Source of the DNA: Lachnospiraceae bacterium
GTDB lineage: Bacteria > Bacillota > Clostridia > Lachnospirales > Lachnospiraceae
Direction: 5' to 3'
NCBI GenBank assembly: GCA_017392525.1
Contig: JAFOVD010000007.1
Span: forward strand, 1 to 64,000
Length of the DNA stretch: 64,000 nucleotides
Part shown: in pieces, positions 26,617 through 36,640 of the stretch
Position numbering within the stretch: the first letter of the stretch is position 1
How the letters are laid out: every line of letters begins with the position of its first letter
Translations under genes and position numbers: made by a program
The notes under the pieces: model-generated
What the model saw: the letters and a program-made list of their open reading frames with translations, nothing else
Told to the model about the DNA's origin: nothing
Databases searched by the model: none

Positions 26617-26742
26617 ATGAATAATAAGAAAACTGCGGTGGATGTCATATGCCAACACTCCAAAGAGGGGACTCTTATCCCTATGAGAGTTCCACCTCTC
26701 TTGCAATATCTGCAGTTGTCATTTCATCCCGATTTTCTCTAA
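26617..26742 (+). pseudogene. Truncated small gene remnant (plus strand)
   Basis: A 41-codon frame with GAGGT seven bases before its ATG. The first 25 residues (NNKKTAVDVICQHSKEGTL then IPMRV) look like the start of a small clostridial protein family that I recall beginning in this way and continuing for 70-90 residues. After about position 26,691 the sequence changes to PPLLQYLQLSF, which is simply the antisense of the opposing remnant. It is therefore read as the 5' end of a gene cut by a deletion. Family recall is not verified. Confidence 0.4.
26658..26700 (-). terminator. Hairpin at the junction of two remnants
   Basis: On the minus strand AGAGG-t-GG-a-ACTCT pairs with AGAGT-CC-c-CCTCT around a ten-base loop, followed by TTTGG. 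The stem carries bulges and the T-run is short. It overlaps the ends of the opposing ORFs at 26,617-26,742 and 26,681-26,827. Confidence 0.35.
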
Positions 26743-26827
26743 TAAAGCAATAAGTATACTCTTTTGAGAACAACCTTTGGGGAAATGTTACATTCACACC
26801 CGCATACTTTTTCGGATTGCTTTTCAA
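26681..26827 (-). pseudogene. Short ORF, probably truncated DNA-binding protein fragment
   Basis: 48 residues from a TTG start with an ideal AGGAGG eight bases upstream (26,836-26,841). The N-terminus is basic (KSNPKKYAG) and the last part RDEMTTADIAREVELS looks like the first half of a helix-turn-helix that then stops at TAG. Another TTG at 26,831 in a different frame would give a 28-codon Cys-containing peptide. The abrupt end inside a helix-turn-helix-like motif and the overlap with the remnant on the plus strand suggest a 3' truncation. An intact small protein cannot be excluded. Confidence 0.35.
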
Positions 26828-26867
26828 ACAATTCGCCTCCTCCTTTCATATCAGGACATGTTTTTTT

Positions 26868-26914
26868 TGCGAATAAAAAAACAGCCATCCAACCTATACG
26901 TTGGATAGCTGTTT
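26868..26914 (-). terminator. Terminator after the DUF3793 gene
   Basis: AACAGC-c-ATCCAAC and GTTGGAT-a-GCTGTT form a 13-bp stem with one mismatch and a six-base loop; on the minus strand TTTTTTTATTCG follows. It begins five bases after the stop codon of the DUF3793 gene. Confidence 0.9.
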
Positions 26915-26918
26915 TCGT

Positions 26919-27461
26919 CTATACAATCAGAGATTCCAGATTCATACCACATTGCATTGCTTTTTCATACGCTCTCGTACAACTTTGGTATCTGGCAAAG
27001 GTACGCTTGGCCTCGCACTCATTTCCATACGCTTTCCAGCAGCCACTGCACTTTACGCCCTCACTAGGGTTCTCCATAAATCCCTTCACATCCGAAGGTG
27101 GATACCCTAAGAAAAGACCTATCTCATGAGGAAAACTCGCATCTAATTTTAAATGCTGAACCAGGTTCACTATACAGATATTTGCATCACCGCATGAATA
27201 TCCTTTTTCCATTAAAATCTCTCTGGCTTCCGGCCTCTGTAGATCTTTTTTTAACCGGTCCGGACGGAACAAATACACCAGTGTTGCATTCTCCGTACGG
27301 CGGACAGGAATCAGGCGTAACCCTTTTTTCAAAAGGATACGATTTAGTTTACGGATTTCACTATCAATCCTTCCCTGACTATCTTTTACTGTAAATATAT
27401 TGCCTGTTTTGATTCCTGCCAGTGTCGGAGCGCCATGTTTTACTAATAATTTCTGTACCAT
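26919..27461 (-). CDS. DUF3793 family protein
   Basis: 180 residues without a membrane segment. The N-terminal part starts LVKHGAPTLAGIKTGNIF, the middle carries LIPVRRTENATLVYLFRP, and a conserved block FPHEIGLFLGYPPSDVKGF lies near 113-131. Four cysteines follow in C-S-G-CWKAYGNECEA and QSCTRAY. This matches the DUF3793 family, found in Clostridia next to flavodoxins and sometimes ferrous-iron or haem genes; its role is unknown. Here it is 12 bases downstream of a flavodoxin gene and ends at a strong terminator, so the pair forms a unit. Confidence 0.85.
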   Translation of the reverse strand: MVQKLLVKHGAPTLAGIKTGNIFTVKDSQGRIDSEIRKLNRILLKKGLRLIPVRRTENATLVYLFRPDRLKKDLQRPEAREILMEKGYSCGDANICIVNLVQHLKLDASFPHEIGLFLGYPPSDVKGFMENPSEGVKCSGCWKAYGNECEAKRTFARYQSCTRAYEKAMQCGMNLESLIV

Positions 27462-27473
27462 TATCTGTCAGTT

Positions 27474-27896
27474 TTATGCCAATGCCAAACCAAGAGACTT
27501 GCAGTCAGAGATGGCGGCATCATCCGGAGCATCATTGGTAATCACACTATCTGCTGCCAATGCGATTCCACTACTCATGCAACGTTCCTCCCAATCTCTC
27601 ATCCACTGACCATCTCCCCATCCAAAGGAGCCAAATAATGCCACTTTCTTTCCTGAAATCAGGCTCTCCACTGCCTGAAACATCGGTTCAAATTCTGATT
27701 CTTCCAGAACTTCCGCTCCCATTGCAGGGCAGCCAAAAGCTATACTGTCAAAACCGGAAACAAGATCTGCACTGAATTCTGATGCCTGAAATACAGAAAC
27801 CTCTGCACCTTTTCCTCTGGCTCCCTCTGCCACTGCATTGGCCATAGCCTCTGTATTGCCTGTACCACTCCAATAAACAACTGCTACCTTACTCAT
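27474..27896 (-). CDS. Flavodoxin
   Basis: 140 residues, short-chain flavodoxin. The FMN phosphate-binding loop is YWSGTGNTEAMANAV at 8-22, the second isoalloxazine loop is around FGCPAMGAEVLEE (about 53-65), and the third around ALFGSFGWGDGQWMRDWEE (about 86-104). It carries one or two electrons at low potential, often replacing ferredoxin when iron is short. It is followed by DUF3793 and preceded by enolase 24 bases upstream. Confidence 0.95.
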   Translation of the reverse strand: MSKVAVVYWSGTGNTEAMANAVAEGARGKGAEVSVFQASEFSADLVSGFDSIAFGCPAMGAEVLEESEFEPMFQAVESLISGKKVALFGSFGWGDGQWMRDWEERCMSSGIALAADSVITNDAPDDAAISDCKSLGLALA

Positions 27897-27920
27897 TTTT
27901 CCTCTGCTCCTTTTCTGTTT

Positions 27921-29281
<1,361 letters not shown>

Positions 29282-29296
29282 AGATATTGCAATAAA

Positions 29297-29334
29297 AAAA
29301 TATCCGGTACATACAAATATTTTGTACGTACCGG
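29297..29334 (-). terminator. Terminator after the first chemoreceptor gene
   Basis: CCGGTAC-a-TACAAA and TTTGTA-c-GTACCGG form a 14-pair stem (one mismatch, three-base loop) at 29,304-29,334. The minus strand continues with ATATTTTTTTATTGC. It stands 22 bases past the stop of the chemoreceptor gene. Confidence 0.9.
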
Positions 29335-29356
29335 TTTGCTATCTTTTTAATATCTT

Positions 29357-31345
29357 TTATTTAAAGAACTTCATCTCTTCATTTAACTGCTCTGCGATTT
29401 CCTTGAGATGCACAGCAGACTCTGCAAGGTTAGTAACAGTAGCGGAAAGTTCCTCTACTGATGCTCCTGTTGTCTCAGCTGATGCAGCATTCTCTTCTGA
29501 AATAGCAGAAAGTGATGTCATAGCATTTGCCACAACTTCGTTGGATGATACACAAGTATCTGCTTCCTCCAAAATCTTGGCAACACTCTTTACTGTTTCC
29601 TGAATATCAGCAAGCATTCCATCTACAGATACTAATGTGTGTTCCAAAGCACTCTGCTGCTCTATATTGCCATCCATAACCTGGGCAGCAACCTTGACAG
29701 CCTTGTCAGATTCAGCCAGAAGCTCATCCATTTCTACTCTGATTTCAGATGCCAGACTTTCAGAATCATCTGCAAGCTTACGAATCTCTTCCGCAACTAC
29801 AGCAAATCCCTTGCCCATCTCACCTGCTCTTGCAGCCTCAATAGATGCATTTAATGAAAGGAGATTTGTCTGTGCAGCAATACCTGAAATGCCCATAACT
29901 CTTTCATTGATATTTGCAATTGCATCCTGTGTTGAATGAATACGAGTTGCAATCTCTTTGATATTTGTTGACATTTCATTAGATGATTTCTGAAGTTCTA
30001 AAAGAGCTTCACTGGAATATTCAGATGCATCCTTCATCTTATTAGCCAGAGCTGTCATATCTGTTGTGGAGTTCTGAACATTGCCAACCGCATCTGTGAT
30101 TTCCCCGGTGCTCTCTGCTGCCGACTGAATATCATCCGCCTGCTGTACCGCACCGGTTGCAATCTGCTGAACTGACATTGCAACACTCTCTGTAGTAGCA
30201 GAAATCTGCTCTGCCATATCCGATAATTCTACCGATGATTCCCCGACTGTATTTGTTGTACTCTTAATGGAATATACAATCGCGGAAAGCTTATCGATTA
30301 ATGAGTTCGTATCTTTTACAATCTGTCCGAACTCATCATTTCTTTTTGTATATTTATCTATCTTCTCAAACTCACCGTCAGAAAGTTTGGCCAATACATT
30401 ACCAACTGTAATAATTGGATTTGTAAAACTAACGGCAATAAGATATGCAACCACTGCACCGATTGCCAGAAGAACTAAGCCAATAAGGATTGTTGTAAGA
30501 GCAGACATTCTGGCACTCTTTACAACTTCATCAACTGACTTGGCCATACAGATTGTATATCCGGTAATTGGTTCCTTAACATAAGACAGGTATGTAGCGT
30601 CTCCTGTCACATAACTGATATATGTATCAGACTGTTTATCTGAAGTCATATATGGAGATGAACTGTAAGATACAGGTTCATCATCAGTGGAAATCTCGTA
30701 CATAGAATGAGCCGCAAGTGTTCCCTCACGATCCACCATAAAACACTCATTTCCATCTTCTGCCAGCATCTGATGAAGCTGATTTAAATCAAAGTTTCTA
30801 TGAAGTGTTCCGATAACATTGCTTGTACCCGGTTCAAAAACAGGAACTGCAATACAGATACTTCTTACCTTTGTTGAACTACTTACCATAACAGCTGAAG
30901 CCGTAACCTCACCCTTCATGGCTCCCTGCCAGTAGTCTCTCTCATGGATATCTACCAGGTCTTTTCCATCGCTTCTAAGTACCATCCATCCTTCAGCACT
31001 GGAAAGTGTAATTGTATTATCATCTTCAAAAAGACTGTTAATAGCTGCCATCTGCGCAAGGACTTCGTCAGATGAATCTCCTGACTGCAAAAATTCCACC
31101 GTACTCTGTGAGGCTGCAAGTGTTTCAAGTGCTGACTCTGTCTTGGCAAACATATTGTTAACCTCTGCCTCAAGATACCAGGTTGACCACTCTAAAGTCT
31201 CTTTGGCTTCTACCTTGTCCTTGTTTGTCGATGTTACATAACTGACTGTAGTAGCAACAATCAGCGGAATCGCAGCAATCGCAACGATTGCCAGAATTAG
31301 TTTTGCTTTAACACTAGATGATAAGGTTAGTTTTCTCTTTTTCAT
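29357..31345 (-). CDS. Methyl-accepting chemotaxis protein (Cache-type)
   Basis: 662 residues from ATG 31,345 (GGAGG site upstream; the longer frame to 31,441 lacks one). A membrane helix at about 14-36, an extracellular sensor of about 235 residues with dCache-like features ([35 protein letters not shown]), a second helix near 272-296, a HAMP segment, and the cytoplasmic signalling hairpin with the tip [20 protein letters not shown]. It should signal small-molecule ligands to CheA/CheW. It carries no pentapeptide tail. Single gene with its own terminator. Confidence 0.95.
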   Translation of the reverse strand: MKKRKLTLSSSVKAKLILAIVAIAAIPLIVATTVSYVTSTNKDKVEAKETLEWSTWYLEAEVNNMFAKTESALETLAASQSTVEFLQSGDSSDEVLAQMAAINSLFEDDNTITLSSAEGWMVLRSDGKDLVDIHERDYWQGAMKGEVTASAVMVSSSTKVRSICIAVPVFEPGTSNVIGTLHRNFDLNQLHQMLAEDGNECFMVDREGTLAAHSMYEISTDDEPVSYSSSPYMTSDKQSDTYISYVTGDATYLSYVKEPITGYTICMAKSVDEVVKSARMSALTTILIGLVLLAIGAVVAYLIAVSFTNPIITVGNVLAKLSDGEFEKIDKYTKRNDEFGQIVKDTNSLIDKLSAIVYSIKSTTNTVGESSVELSDMAEQISATTESVAMSVQQIATGAVQQADDIQSAAESTGEITDAVGNVQNSTTDMTALANKMKDASEYSSEALLELQKSSNEMSTNIKEIATRIHSTQDAIANINERVMGISGIAAQTNLLSLNASIEAARAGEMGKGFAVVAEEIRKLADDSESLASEIRVEMDELLAESDKAVKVAAQVMDGNIEQQSALEHTLVSVDGMLADIQETVKSVAKILEEADTCVSSNEVVANAMTSLSAISEENAASAETTGASVEELSATVTNLAESAVHLKEIAEQLNEEMKFFK

Positions 31346-31454
31346 GTATTCCTCCAAAATGAAATAGTAGCAAAAACCACCCAGCATTATGTCCATATCA
31401 CACGAAGTCAAAATTATATCATCCCTTGTACAGCAAATCAAGTTTTAATTAAAA

Positions 31455-32126
31455 CTATTTTACGTAATATTCAATTACCTTACATAAAATAGCAATTAAT
31501 ACAATTATGGCAATAATAACAATCGGATGAATCATAAACAACTCTACCTTTACAAATAGATTCATCACGATACAAAATCCCGTCAAAAACATGGCAATAA
31601 ACACTGCTATTATTGTATATTTTCGATCCTTTTCCGCATCATCTCCTTCGAATGAATTTCTGCAAATCCACTGAACTAGTGCAACTGCAGTTACAAGAAT
31701 TACGATTCCTGTAATCATTTCCCCCAGTCGTACCGGGAATGCTGAAATAAAGGTATGATTGGTAATCTGACTAAGTAAAACAAATATCAAACGGATAAAA
31801 AGGAGCATATCTAATCCCAAGAGCACATCTCCAAAATTTTCAATCATCACCTGTAGATTACTCTTCTTTGGAATCTCTGAAATCACATTGTCACAGAACT
31901 CTTTGAAATCATCACCGATAATCTCTCGAATATCCTGACCACGCTTCTCTCCATCAATCAGCATCTCTACAATATCTTTACGGACTTTCTCCTGATCAAG
32001 CATACTTATTCTTGACCCTCTGAGATATACAACGATGTCTGTCAGCGCTTTTATACTGTCTTCATTATGAATTTCCTTCTCAAGATTCTCGTTCTCTCTC
32101 ATTAAATTCTTAACACTTTTCTTCAT
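31455..32126 (-). CDS. Membrane protein paired with a PadR regulator (DUF1048-like)
   Basis: 223 residues. The N-terminal third is soluble and helical (about 1-90, with KVRKDIVEMLIDGEKRGQDI and IIGDDFKEFCDNVIS), resembling the DUF1048 type of protein that is regularly encoded with PadR repressors. Four hydrophobic segments follow (about 100-118, 133-155, 167-188, 197-217). Its start overlaps the PadR gene by 17 bases, so the two are translationally coupled and it is likely the main target of that repressor. Function unknown; family name held with moderate confidence. Confidence 0.75.
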   Translation of the reverse strand: MKKSVKNLMRENENLEKEIHNEDSIKALTDIVVYLRGSRISMLDQEKVRKDIVEMLIDGEKRGQDIREIIGDDFKEFCDNVISEIPKKSNLQVMIENFGDVLLGLDMLLFIRLIFVLLSQITNHTFISAFPVRLGEMITGIVILVTAVALVQWICRNSFEGDDAEKDRKYTIIAVFIAMFLTGFCIVMNLFVKVELFMIHPIVIIAIIVLIAILCKVIEYYVK

Positions 32127-32460
32127 AGCAATCTCCTTCCTTCACATCCTGTATCAAATGATTTACTGCATTTGACAATTCCTCATAACTACTTAGAAAC
32201 TCAACCAAATTACTTTTTCCCTCTTCGGTCAATCGGTAGTACTTTCTTTTTGGACCCAATTCAGACTCCTTATATATCGCTTGAATGAAACCGTTCTTCT
32301 CTAGTCGAAGGAGCATAGGATAGATTGTTCCTTCTTTAATTGTTCCAAATCCATATTTCGAAAGCGACTCTGATATCTCATATCCATAGGTCTCCTTTTG
32401 ACTAATAATAGCCAGAACACATCCTTCCAACGTACCCTTTAACATCTGTGACGGAATCAT
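32110..32460 (-). CDS. PadR family transcriptional regulator
   Basis: 116 residues from ATG 32,460, which has an ideal AGGAGGTG upstream; the longer frame to 32,532 would run through the promoter. The winged helix-turn-helix is visible as ETYGYEISESLSKYGFG then EGTIYPMLLRLEKNGFI (about 20-60), ending with a short dimerisation helix. PadR repressors sense small molecules and usually repress the adjacent operon. A near-perfect inverted repeat over the promoter is the likely autoregulatory operator. Confidence 0.93.
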   Translation of the reverse strand: MIPSQMLKGTLEGCVLAIISQKETYGYEISESLSKYGFGTIKEGTIYPMLLRLEKNGFIQAIYKESELGPKRKYYRLTEEGKSNLVEFLSSYEELSNAVNHLIQDVKEGDCYEEKC

Positions 32461-32491
32461 CGCTTCACCTCCTGAGAATACTTCATCCATT

Positions 32492-32549
32492 GGTACCTTG
32501 TATTGCAAGATACTAACTATATGGTAATGCAAGGTACCTCATATGTCAA
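32492..32549 (-). promoter_or_regulatory. PadR gene promoter with overlapping inverted repeat
   Basis: Reading the minus strand, TTGACA (32,549-32,544) and TACCAT (32,526-32,521) are spaced by 17 bases, a good sigma-A promoter. GGTACCTTGTATT (32,492-32,504) and AATGCAAGGTACC (32,526-32,538) are inverted repeats matching at 12 of 13 positions, 21 bases apart. They flank and overlap the -10 region, as expected for PadR autorepression. Confidence 0.7.
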
Positions 32550-32560
32550 CACTTGGTAGA

Positions 32561-32602
32561 CAAAAAAACAGGTTTTGAGATATAAAATCTCAAAACCTGT
32601 TT
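32561..32602 (-). terminator. Terminator of the alpha-galactoside operon
   Basis: AAACAGGTTTTGAGAT and its complement around a five-base loop give a 16-bp stem (32,566-32,602). The minus strand continues TTTTTTTGTC. It follows the alpha-galactosidase stop by 19 bases and isolates the operon from the PadR unit. Confidence 0.93.
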
Positions 32603-32621
32603 TCTCATCCTAGATAAACCT

Positions 32622-34829
32622 TTATAAAGCTTCAATTCGAATCAGGAAAGCTTCCCCTTCGTATGTTGGTGTTGGGAGGAGAATTCCAGCATGTTCCAAT
32701 GTTTTTCCGGAAAGAACATACGAAAAGCTGTTTTCCCCATTCCATCCTGTTTCATAGACACGATATCTCCTATCAGGCGAAACTCCGCGCACCCTTGTGT
32801 AACTCGGCGGCTGATTGCCTTCAACATCGTAATATACCACCGATACCAATGCTTCCGACTTGTCAGCTGAAGCGAATTCCCATGCCACAAATCTATCTTC
32901 CGGTGAAGACAGACGATAATATCTGCCATGAAATAGCAAGTTCTCATAATTCTTCACAAACTCAACCTGTCTCTGTATTTCAGCGCATTCCTCATTAGAA
33001 AGCCGCGAAACATCCAACTCATATCCGAAAGTTCCGGCCATAGCAACCACGGCTCTTGTCTTAAGAGAAGATCTACGACCCGTCTGCTGATTCGGCGACT
33101 CAGAAACATGTGCTCCCATTGTTCTCGGTGGATAACAGAAGGAAGTTCCATATTGAATCTTCAACCGGTTGATTGCATCCGTATTGTCACTGCACCATAT
33201 CTGAGGACAGTAATAAAGCATTCCTACATCAAAACGTCCTCCGCCACCGGAGCACCCCTCGAATAAAATCTCCGGGAATTCCTCTGTCAGCCTCTCTAAA
33301 ATACGATACAAGCCAAGTACATAGCGATGTGCCACCTCACCCTGCTGCTCTACCGGAAGAACTCTGGAATACTTATCACAGATACTACGATTCATATCCC
33401 ATTTTACGTAGCTGATTTTTCCACTGCTGAGGATTTCTCGTAATCGCTCTGTCAGATAGTCTACAACGTCATCCCGTGACAGATCCAAAATCAGCTGAGA
33501 TCTACCCAGAGCCGGATTTCTACCTGGTATGGAAAATGCCCAATCCGGATGACTCCGAAACAGTTCACTCTCTTCCGAAATCGCTTCCGGTTCGAACCAA
33601 AGCCCGAATTTCATCCCCTTGTCTTCGATACATTGTCCAAGTGAATCCAGCGTACCCCCAAGCTTATTCACGTTCGGGAACCAGTCTCCAAGTCCCTCCC
33701 TGTCACTATCTCTCTTTCCAAACCATCCATCATCCAGAACAAACAGTGACACACCAAGTTTCTTAGCTGCATCTGCAATCTGTATCAACTTCTCTTTATC
33801 AAAATCAAAAAATGTTGCTTCCCAGTTGTTAATCAGAACCGGCGACTTCTTGTTCTTCCATTCTCCCCGAATAATATTCTCGCAGATTGTCTGATGGAAA
33901 TGATAACTAAGCTCTGCGAAACCATTTCCTGAGAAAGACATCAATACTTGAGGTGTATCAAAATTCTTCCCCGGATCCAATCTCCAAGTAAACTCATCCG
34001 GATGAATACCGCACAGAAAACGTATTGAATCTGTCTGAGACTTTTCAACTTCCATGGCAAAATCGCCGCTATAAGCTAATGCGAACCCGTAACATCTTCC
34101 CATCTCTTCCGTAGTGTACTTCTCAGCTATCATGGCATAGGGATTGTACTGATGGCTACTTGTTCCTCTGACACTTCCCACTTCAGAAATACCATGTTCA
34201 ATAGGGCTTCTTGACAGGTTTCGCTCCATATTATGTCTTCCGTAAAATGTAATAAAATCATACGCGCCATAAGGCAGATCCAGACACATGGATGCACATT
34301 TTTCCAACCAGACTGTTTCATTACTCTGATTCACAAATCTGACTGATCTTGCAATCATATCCTTGTCTTCCAGAACTGCATAATAAATATATGCCTCAAG
34401 TCCCAGGCACTCATCCAACAGTCTGACAATCAGCGTCTCTCCCTCATTGCCATAAATTGCAGGGAGTCCTGGAATTACAGGAAGTCCTGGCTTGACTTCA
34501 TAGTCCACATACTTTAAAGTTGCTGCCTGACTGCCGCAAACATTTCTCACCCTAAGTGCTGTAATTCTAAAATCTCCTGTCCCATAGGTGGAATACTCCT
34601 GCATAAGTGTATCCATAGAATACGTACGATCTTCCATGCCAAGCTCATATGGATTCGGAGAAAATCCCCTGTCCACAAATGGAATCTGTTGATATAAATC
34701 ATCATCCTCTATCCTGCTGCCATAATATGTATGGACCAGATATCCATTTTCGTCTGCCTTAAACTGATATGTCGTTGTTCTCGTGTGAATGGAGAATAAC
34801 TTACTCTCCTCCTGAATCGTAATTGCCAT
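32622..34829 (-). CDS. aga: Alpha-galactosidase, GH36
   Basis: Retaining glycosidase that releases galactose from raffinose, stachyose, melibiose and galactomannan side chains. 735 residues, no signal peptide, so it works in the cytoplasm on imported sugar. Visible GH36 marks: the nucleophile in YVKWDMNRSI near 473-482, the acid/base in WCSDNTDAI near 541, LFVLDDGWFGKRDSDR near 352, and the glycine-rich FEGCSGGGGRFDVG near 518. The N-terminal beta-supersandwich (about 1-320) is typical. Last gene of the operon behind the ABC importer, 30 bases after the second permease. Confidence 0.97.
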   Translation of the reverse strand: MAITIQEESKLFSIHTRTTTYQFKADENGYLVHTYYGSRIEDDDLYQQIPFVDRGFSPNPYELGMEDRTYSMDTLMQEYSTYGTGDFRITALRVRNVCGSQAATLKYVDYEVKPGLPVIPGLPAIYGNEGETLIVRLLDECLGLEAYIYYAVLEDKDMIARSVRFVNQSNETVWLEKCASMCLDLPYGAYDFITFYGRHNMERNLSRSPIEHGISEVGSVRGTSSHQYNPYAMIAEKYTTEEMGRCYGFALAYSGDFAMEVEKSQTDSIRFLCGIHPDEFTWRLDPGKNFDTPQVLMSFSGNGFAELSYHFHQTICENIIRGEWKNKKSPVLINNWEATFFDFDKEKLIQIADAAKKLGVSLFVLDDGWFGKRDSDREGLGDWFPNVNKLGGTLDSLGQCIEDKGMKFGLWFEPEAISEESELFRSHPDWAFSIPGRNPALGRSQLILDLSRDDVVDYLTERLREILSSGKISYVKWDMNRSICDKYSRVLPVEQQGEVAHRYVLGLYRILERLTEEFPEILFEGCSGGGGRFDVGMLYYCPQIWCSDNTDAINRLKIQYGTSFCYPPRTMGAHVSESPNQQTGRRSSLKTRAVVAMAGTFGYELDVSRLSNEECAEIQRQVEFVKNYENLLFHGRYYRLSSPEDRFVAWEFASADKSEALVSVVYYDVEGNQPPSYTRVRGVSPDRRYRVYETGWNGENSFSYVLSGKTLEHAGILLPTPTYEGEAFLIRIEAL

Positions 34830-34859
34830 GTGTTACTAATCTCCCAAATACATTATTTC

Positions 34860-35702
34860 TTATAGTTTTCCTCCAGAGGTTGCGATACCCTCAACAAACT
34901 GTTTCTGGAAAATGATATAGATTACCACCATCGGTACAACAGCTAATACTGCCGCTGCCATCATGGATGGATAATCACTGCCATACTGGCCTTGCATCTT
35001 TGCCAACCCTGCACTCAAGGTTGTCGTTTCCGAATTTGTACATACAATCATTGGCCACATCAGGTCTTTGAATGCGAACAATGCTGTAAAAATACCAAGC
35101 GAAATCATACCGGAACGAGTAAGCGGCATCATGACATATAAAAATGTCTGAAACACGTTACATCCATCGATTTTTGCCGCTTCCTCCAGTTCCTTCGGTA
35201 AACTCTGATAAGAGGTCTTCAGAAGGTAAGTACCAAAGGCTGTTACCATACCCGGAAACAGAAGTCCGAGCGCGGAATTCATCCAGCCAAGTTTAGAAAC
35301 CATGATGTACTGCGGAATGATAAAAATCTGCGCAGGAATCATCATCTGAATCAATACGAGGGCGAAGAGAATTTTCTTGCCTGGGAATTCCAATCTGCCA
35401 AACGCATAACCTGCCATGGTTGCTGTAAGTACAGCACAAATAATACGAAGTAAAATCATCAATAATGTGTTGCCATACAGACGCAGGAAATTATAGTTTT
35501 CCCACACTTTGGTAAAGTTCTCCCAGTGCCATCCGTTATGAGGGAAAACATAAAACGGATCCACAGAGATAGCCTCCTGATTTGTCTTAACAGCTGTAAG
35601 AACCATCCATACGAATGGAATCATCATAACTACAACCATAATCGCTAGAATCACATAGATTAAAATCTTTTTTATTTTACTGTTCCATGTTAATGCTTCC
35701 AT
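34860..35702 (-). CDS. msmG: Sugar ABC transporter permease (MalG/MsmG type)
   Basis: 280 residues with six membrane helices. The cytoplasmic coupling motif EEAAKIDGCNVFQTFLYVMMP (an EAA loop) lies near 178-198. The closing SGGKL-type C-terminus and N-terminal MMIPFVWMVLTAVK are typical of the CUT1 family MalG-like subunits. With the neighbouring permease and lipoprotein it should import raffinose-family or other alpha-galactosides. Confidence 0.94.
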   Translation of the reverse strand: MEALTWNSKIKKILIYVILAIMVVVMMIPFVWMVLTAVKTNQEAISVDPFYVFPHNGWHWENFTKVWENYNFLRLYGNTLLMILLRIICAVLTATMAGYAFGRLEFPGKKILFALVLIQMMIPAQIFIIPQYIMVSKLGWMNSALGLLFPGMVTAFGTYLLKTSYQSLPKELEEAAKIDGCNVFQTFLYVMMPLTRSGMISLGIFTALFAFKDLMWPMIVCTNSETTTLSAGLAKMQGQYGSDYPSMMAAAVLAVVPMVVIYIIFQKQFVEGIATSGGKL

Positions 35703-35714
35703 AATCTATGCCTC

Positions 35715-36626
35715 CTAATTGTAGTGAACGAAACGTTTCTCAAGTTTCTGCAAAATAAATGTAATAATCATAATGAAAACCACAAGGATCGTCACAGTTG
35801 CCGCACCATATCCACGATTTCCATTTGTAAATGCCTGCGTATAAAACAGATAGACGATAGACTGTGTCTTATACAAAGCGAGGTTCGTCTTATCCATTAC
35901 CATAAACATCAAATCAAATACTGTCAGTGCTCCGATAATACGGGTCTGCACAATAAAAAAGGTTGTGGGTGAAAGAAGTGGCACGGTCACATGGAAAAAC
36001 TGTTTGATTCCAGATGCTCCATCCAGCTGTGCCGCCTCATAATAGTCCTTTGGTATTTCCTGTAGACCTCCAATAAAAAGCACCATATTGTATCCGATAA
36101 TGGACCAGACACCGATAACACCTACACTGATCCAGGCAATATTTGGATTCGATATCCAGGCAGTATTACTGTGAAACAGATGATTCAAAAGTCCAAACTG
36201 CTGGTTGTATAACCATTTCCATACCATCGCAACTGCTGCCGGAGCGCAGACCATAGGCAAGAAAAAAATCGTTCGAAAGAATGACTTACCAATAATCTTC
36301 TGCTGTAAAAAGACAGCCAGTATCATGGAGATAGTTACGCCGAAAGGCACTTCTATCAATGCATATTTCACAGTATTCCACAATGCCTGCCATGTGGTTG
36401 GATCATGGATAACCGCATCATAATTTGCTAAGCCTACAAAGATATTTCCTCTTCCAAAATCACCAGTCTTGCAAAAAGATTGGTATACCGTATTAACCAT
36501 TGGATAAAAGTTCAGCACGAACAACCCCAGCATAGTTGGAGCTACAAATAATAGCCCCCACATAGCCTCTTTCTTTCGTGATTTACTTATTCCACTCTTT
36601 TTCTCAATTCTTTCTTGCTCTTTCAT
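35715..36626 (-). CDS. msmF: Sugar ABC transporter permease (MalF/MsmF type)
   Basis: 303 residues. Six membrane helices, the first at about 22-45 (WGLLFVAPTMLGLFVLNFYP), with an EAA loop YYEAAQLDGASGIKQFFHV near 198-216 that contacts the ATPase. CUT1 MalF-like subunit. It lies 14 bases after the binding-protein gene and 12 before the second permease. Confidence 0.94.
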   Translation of the reverse strand: MKEQERIEKKSGISKSRKKEAMWGLLFVAPTMLGLFVLNFYPMVNTVYQSFCKTGDFGRGNIFVGLANYDAVIHDPTTWQALWNTVKYALIEVPFGVTISMILAVFLQQKIIGKSFFRTIFFLPMVCAPAAVAMVWKWLYNQQFGLLNHLFHSNTAWISNPNIAWISVGVIGVWSIIGYNMVLFIGGLQEIPKDYYEAAQLDGASGIKQFFHVTVPLLSPTTFFIVQTRIIGALTVFDLMFMVMDKTNLALYKTQSIVYLFYTQAFTNGNRGYGAATVTILVVFIMIITFILQKLEKRFVHYN

Positions 36627-36640
36627 AGCTGGTCTCCTAA

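Noticed and set aside
26087..26918. Transposon or insertion sequence as cause of the scrambled region
   Set aside because: No transposase frame, terminal repeats or target duplication could be seen; a deletion explains the remnants as well.
31441..31456. AGTTTTAATTAAAACT palindrome at the stop of the PadR-linked membrane protein gene
   Set aside because: Pure A/T, no T-run beyond it; too weak to call a terminator and common by chance in such DNA.
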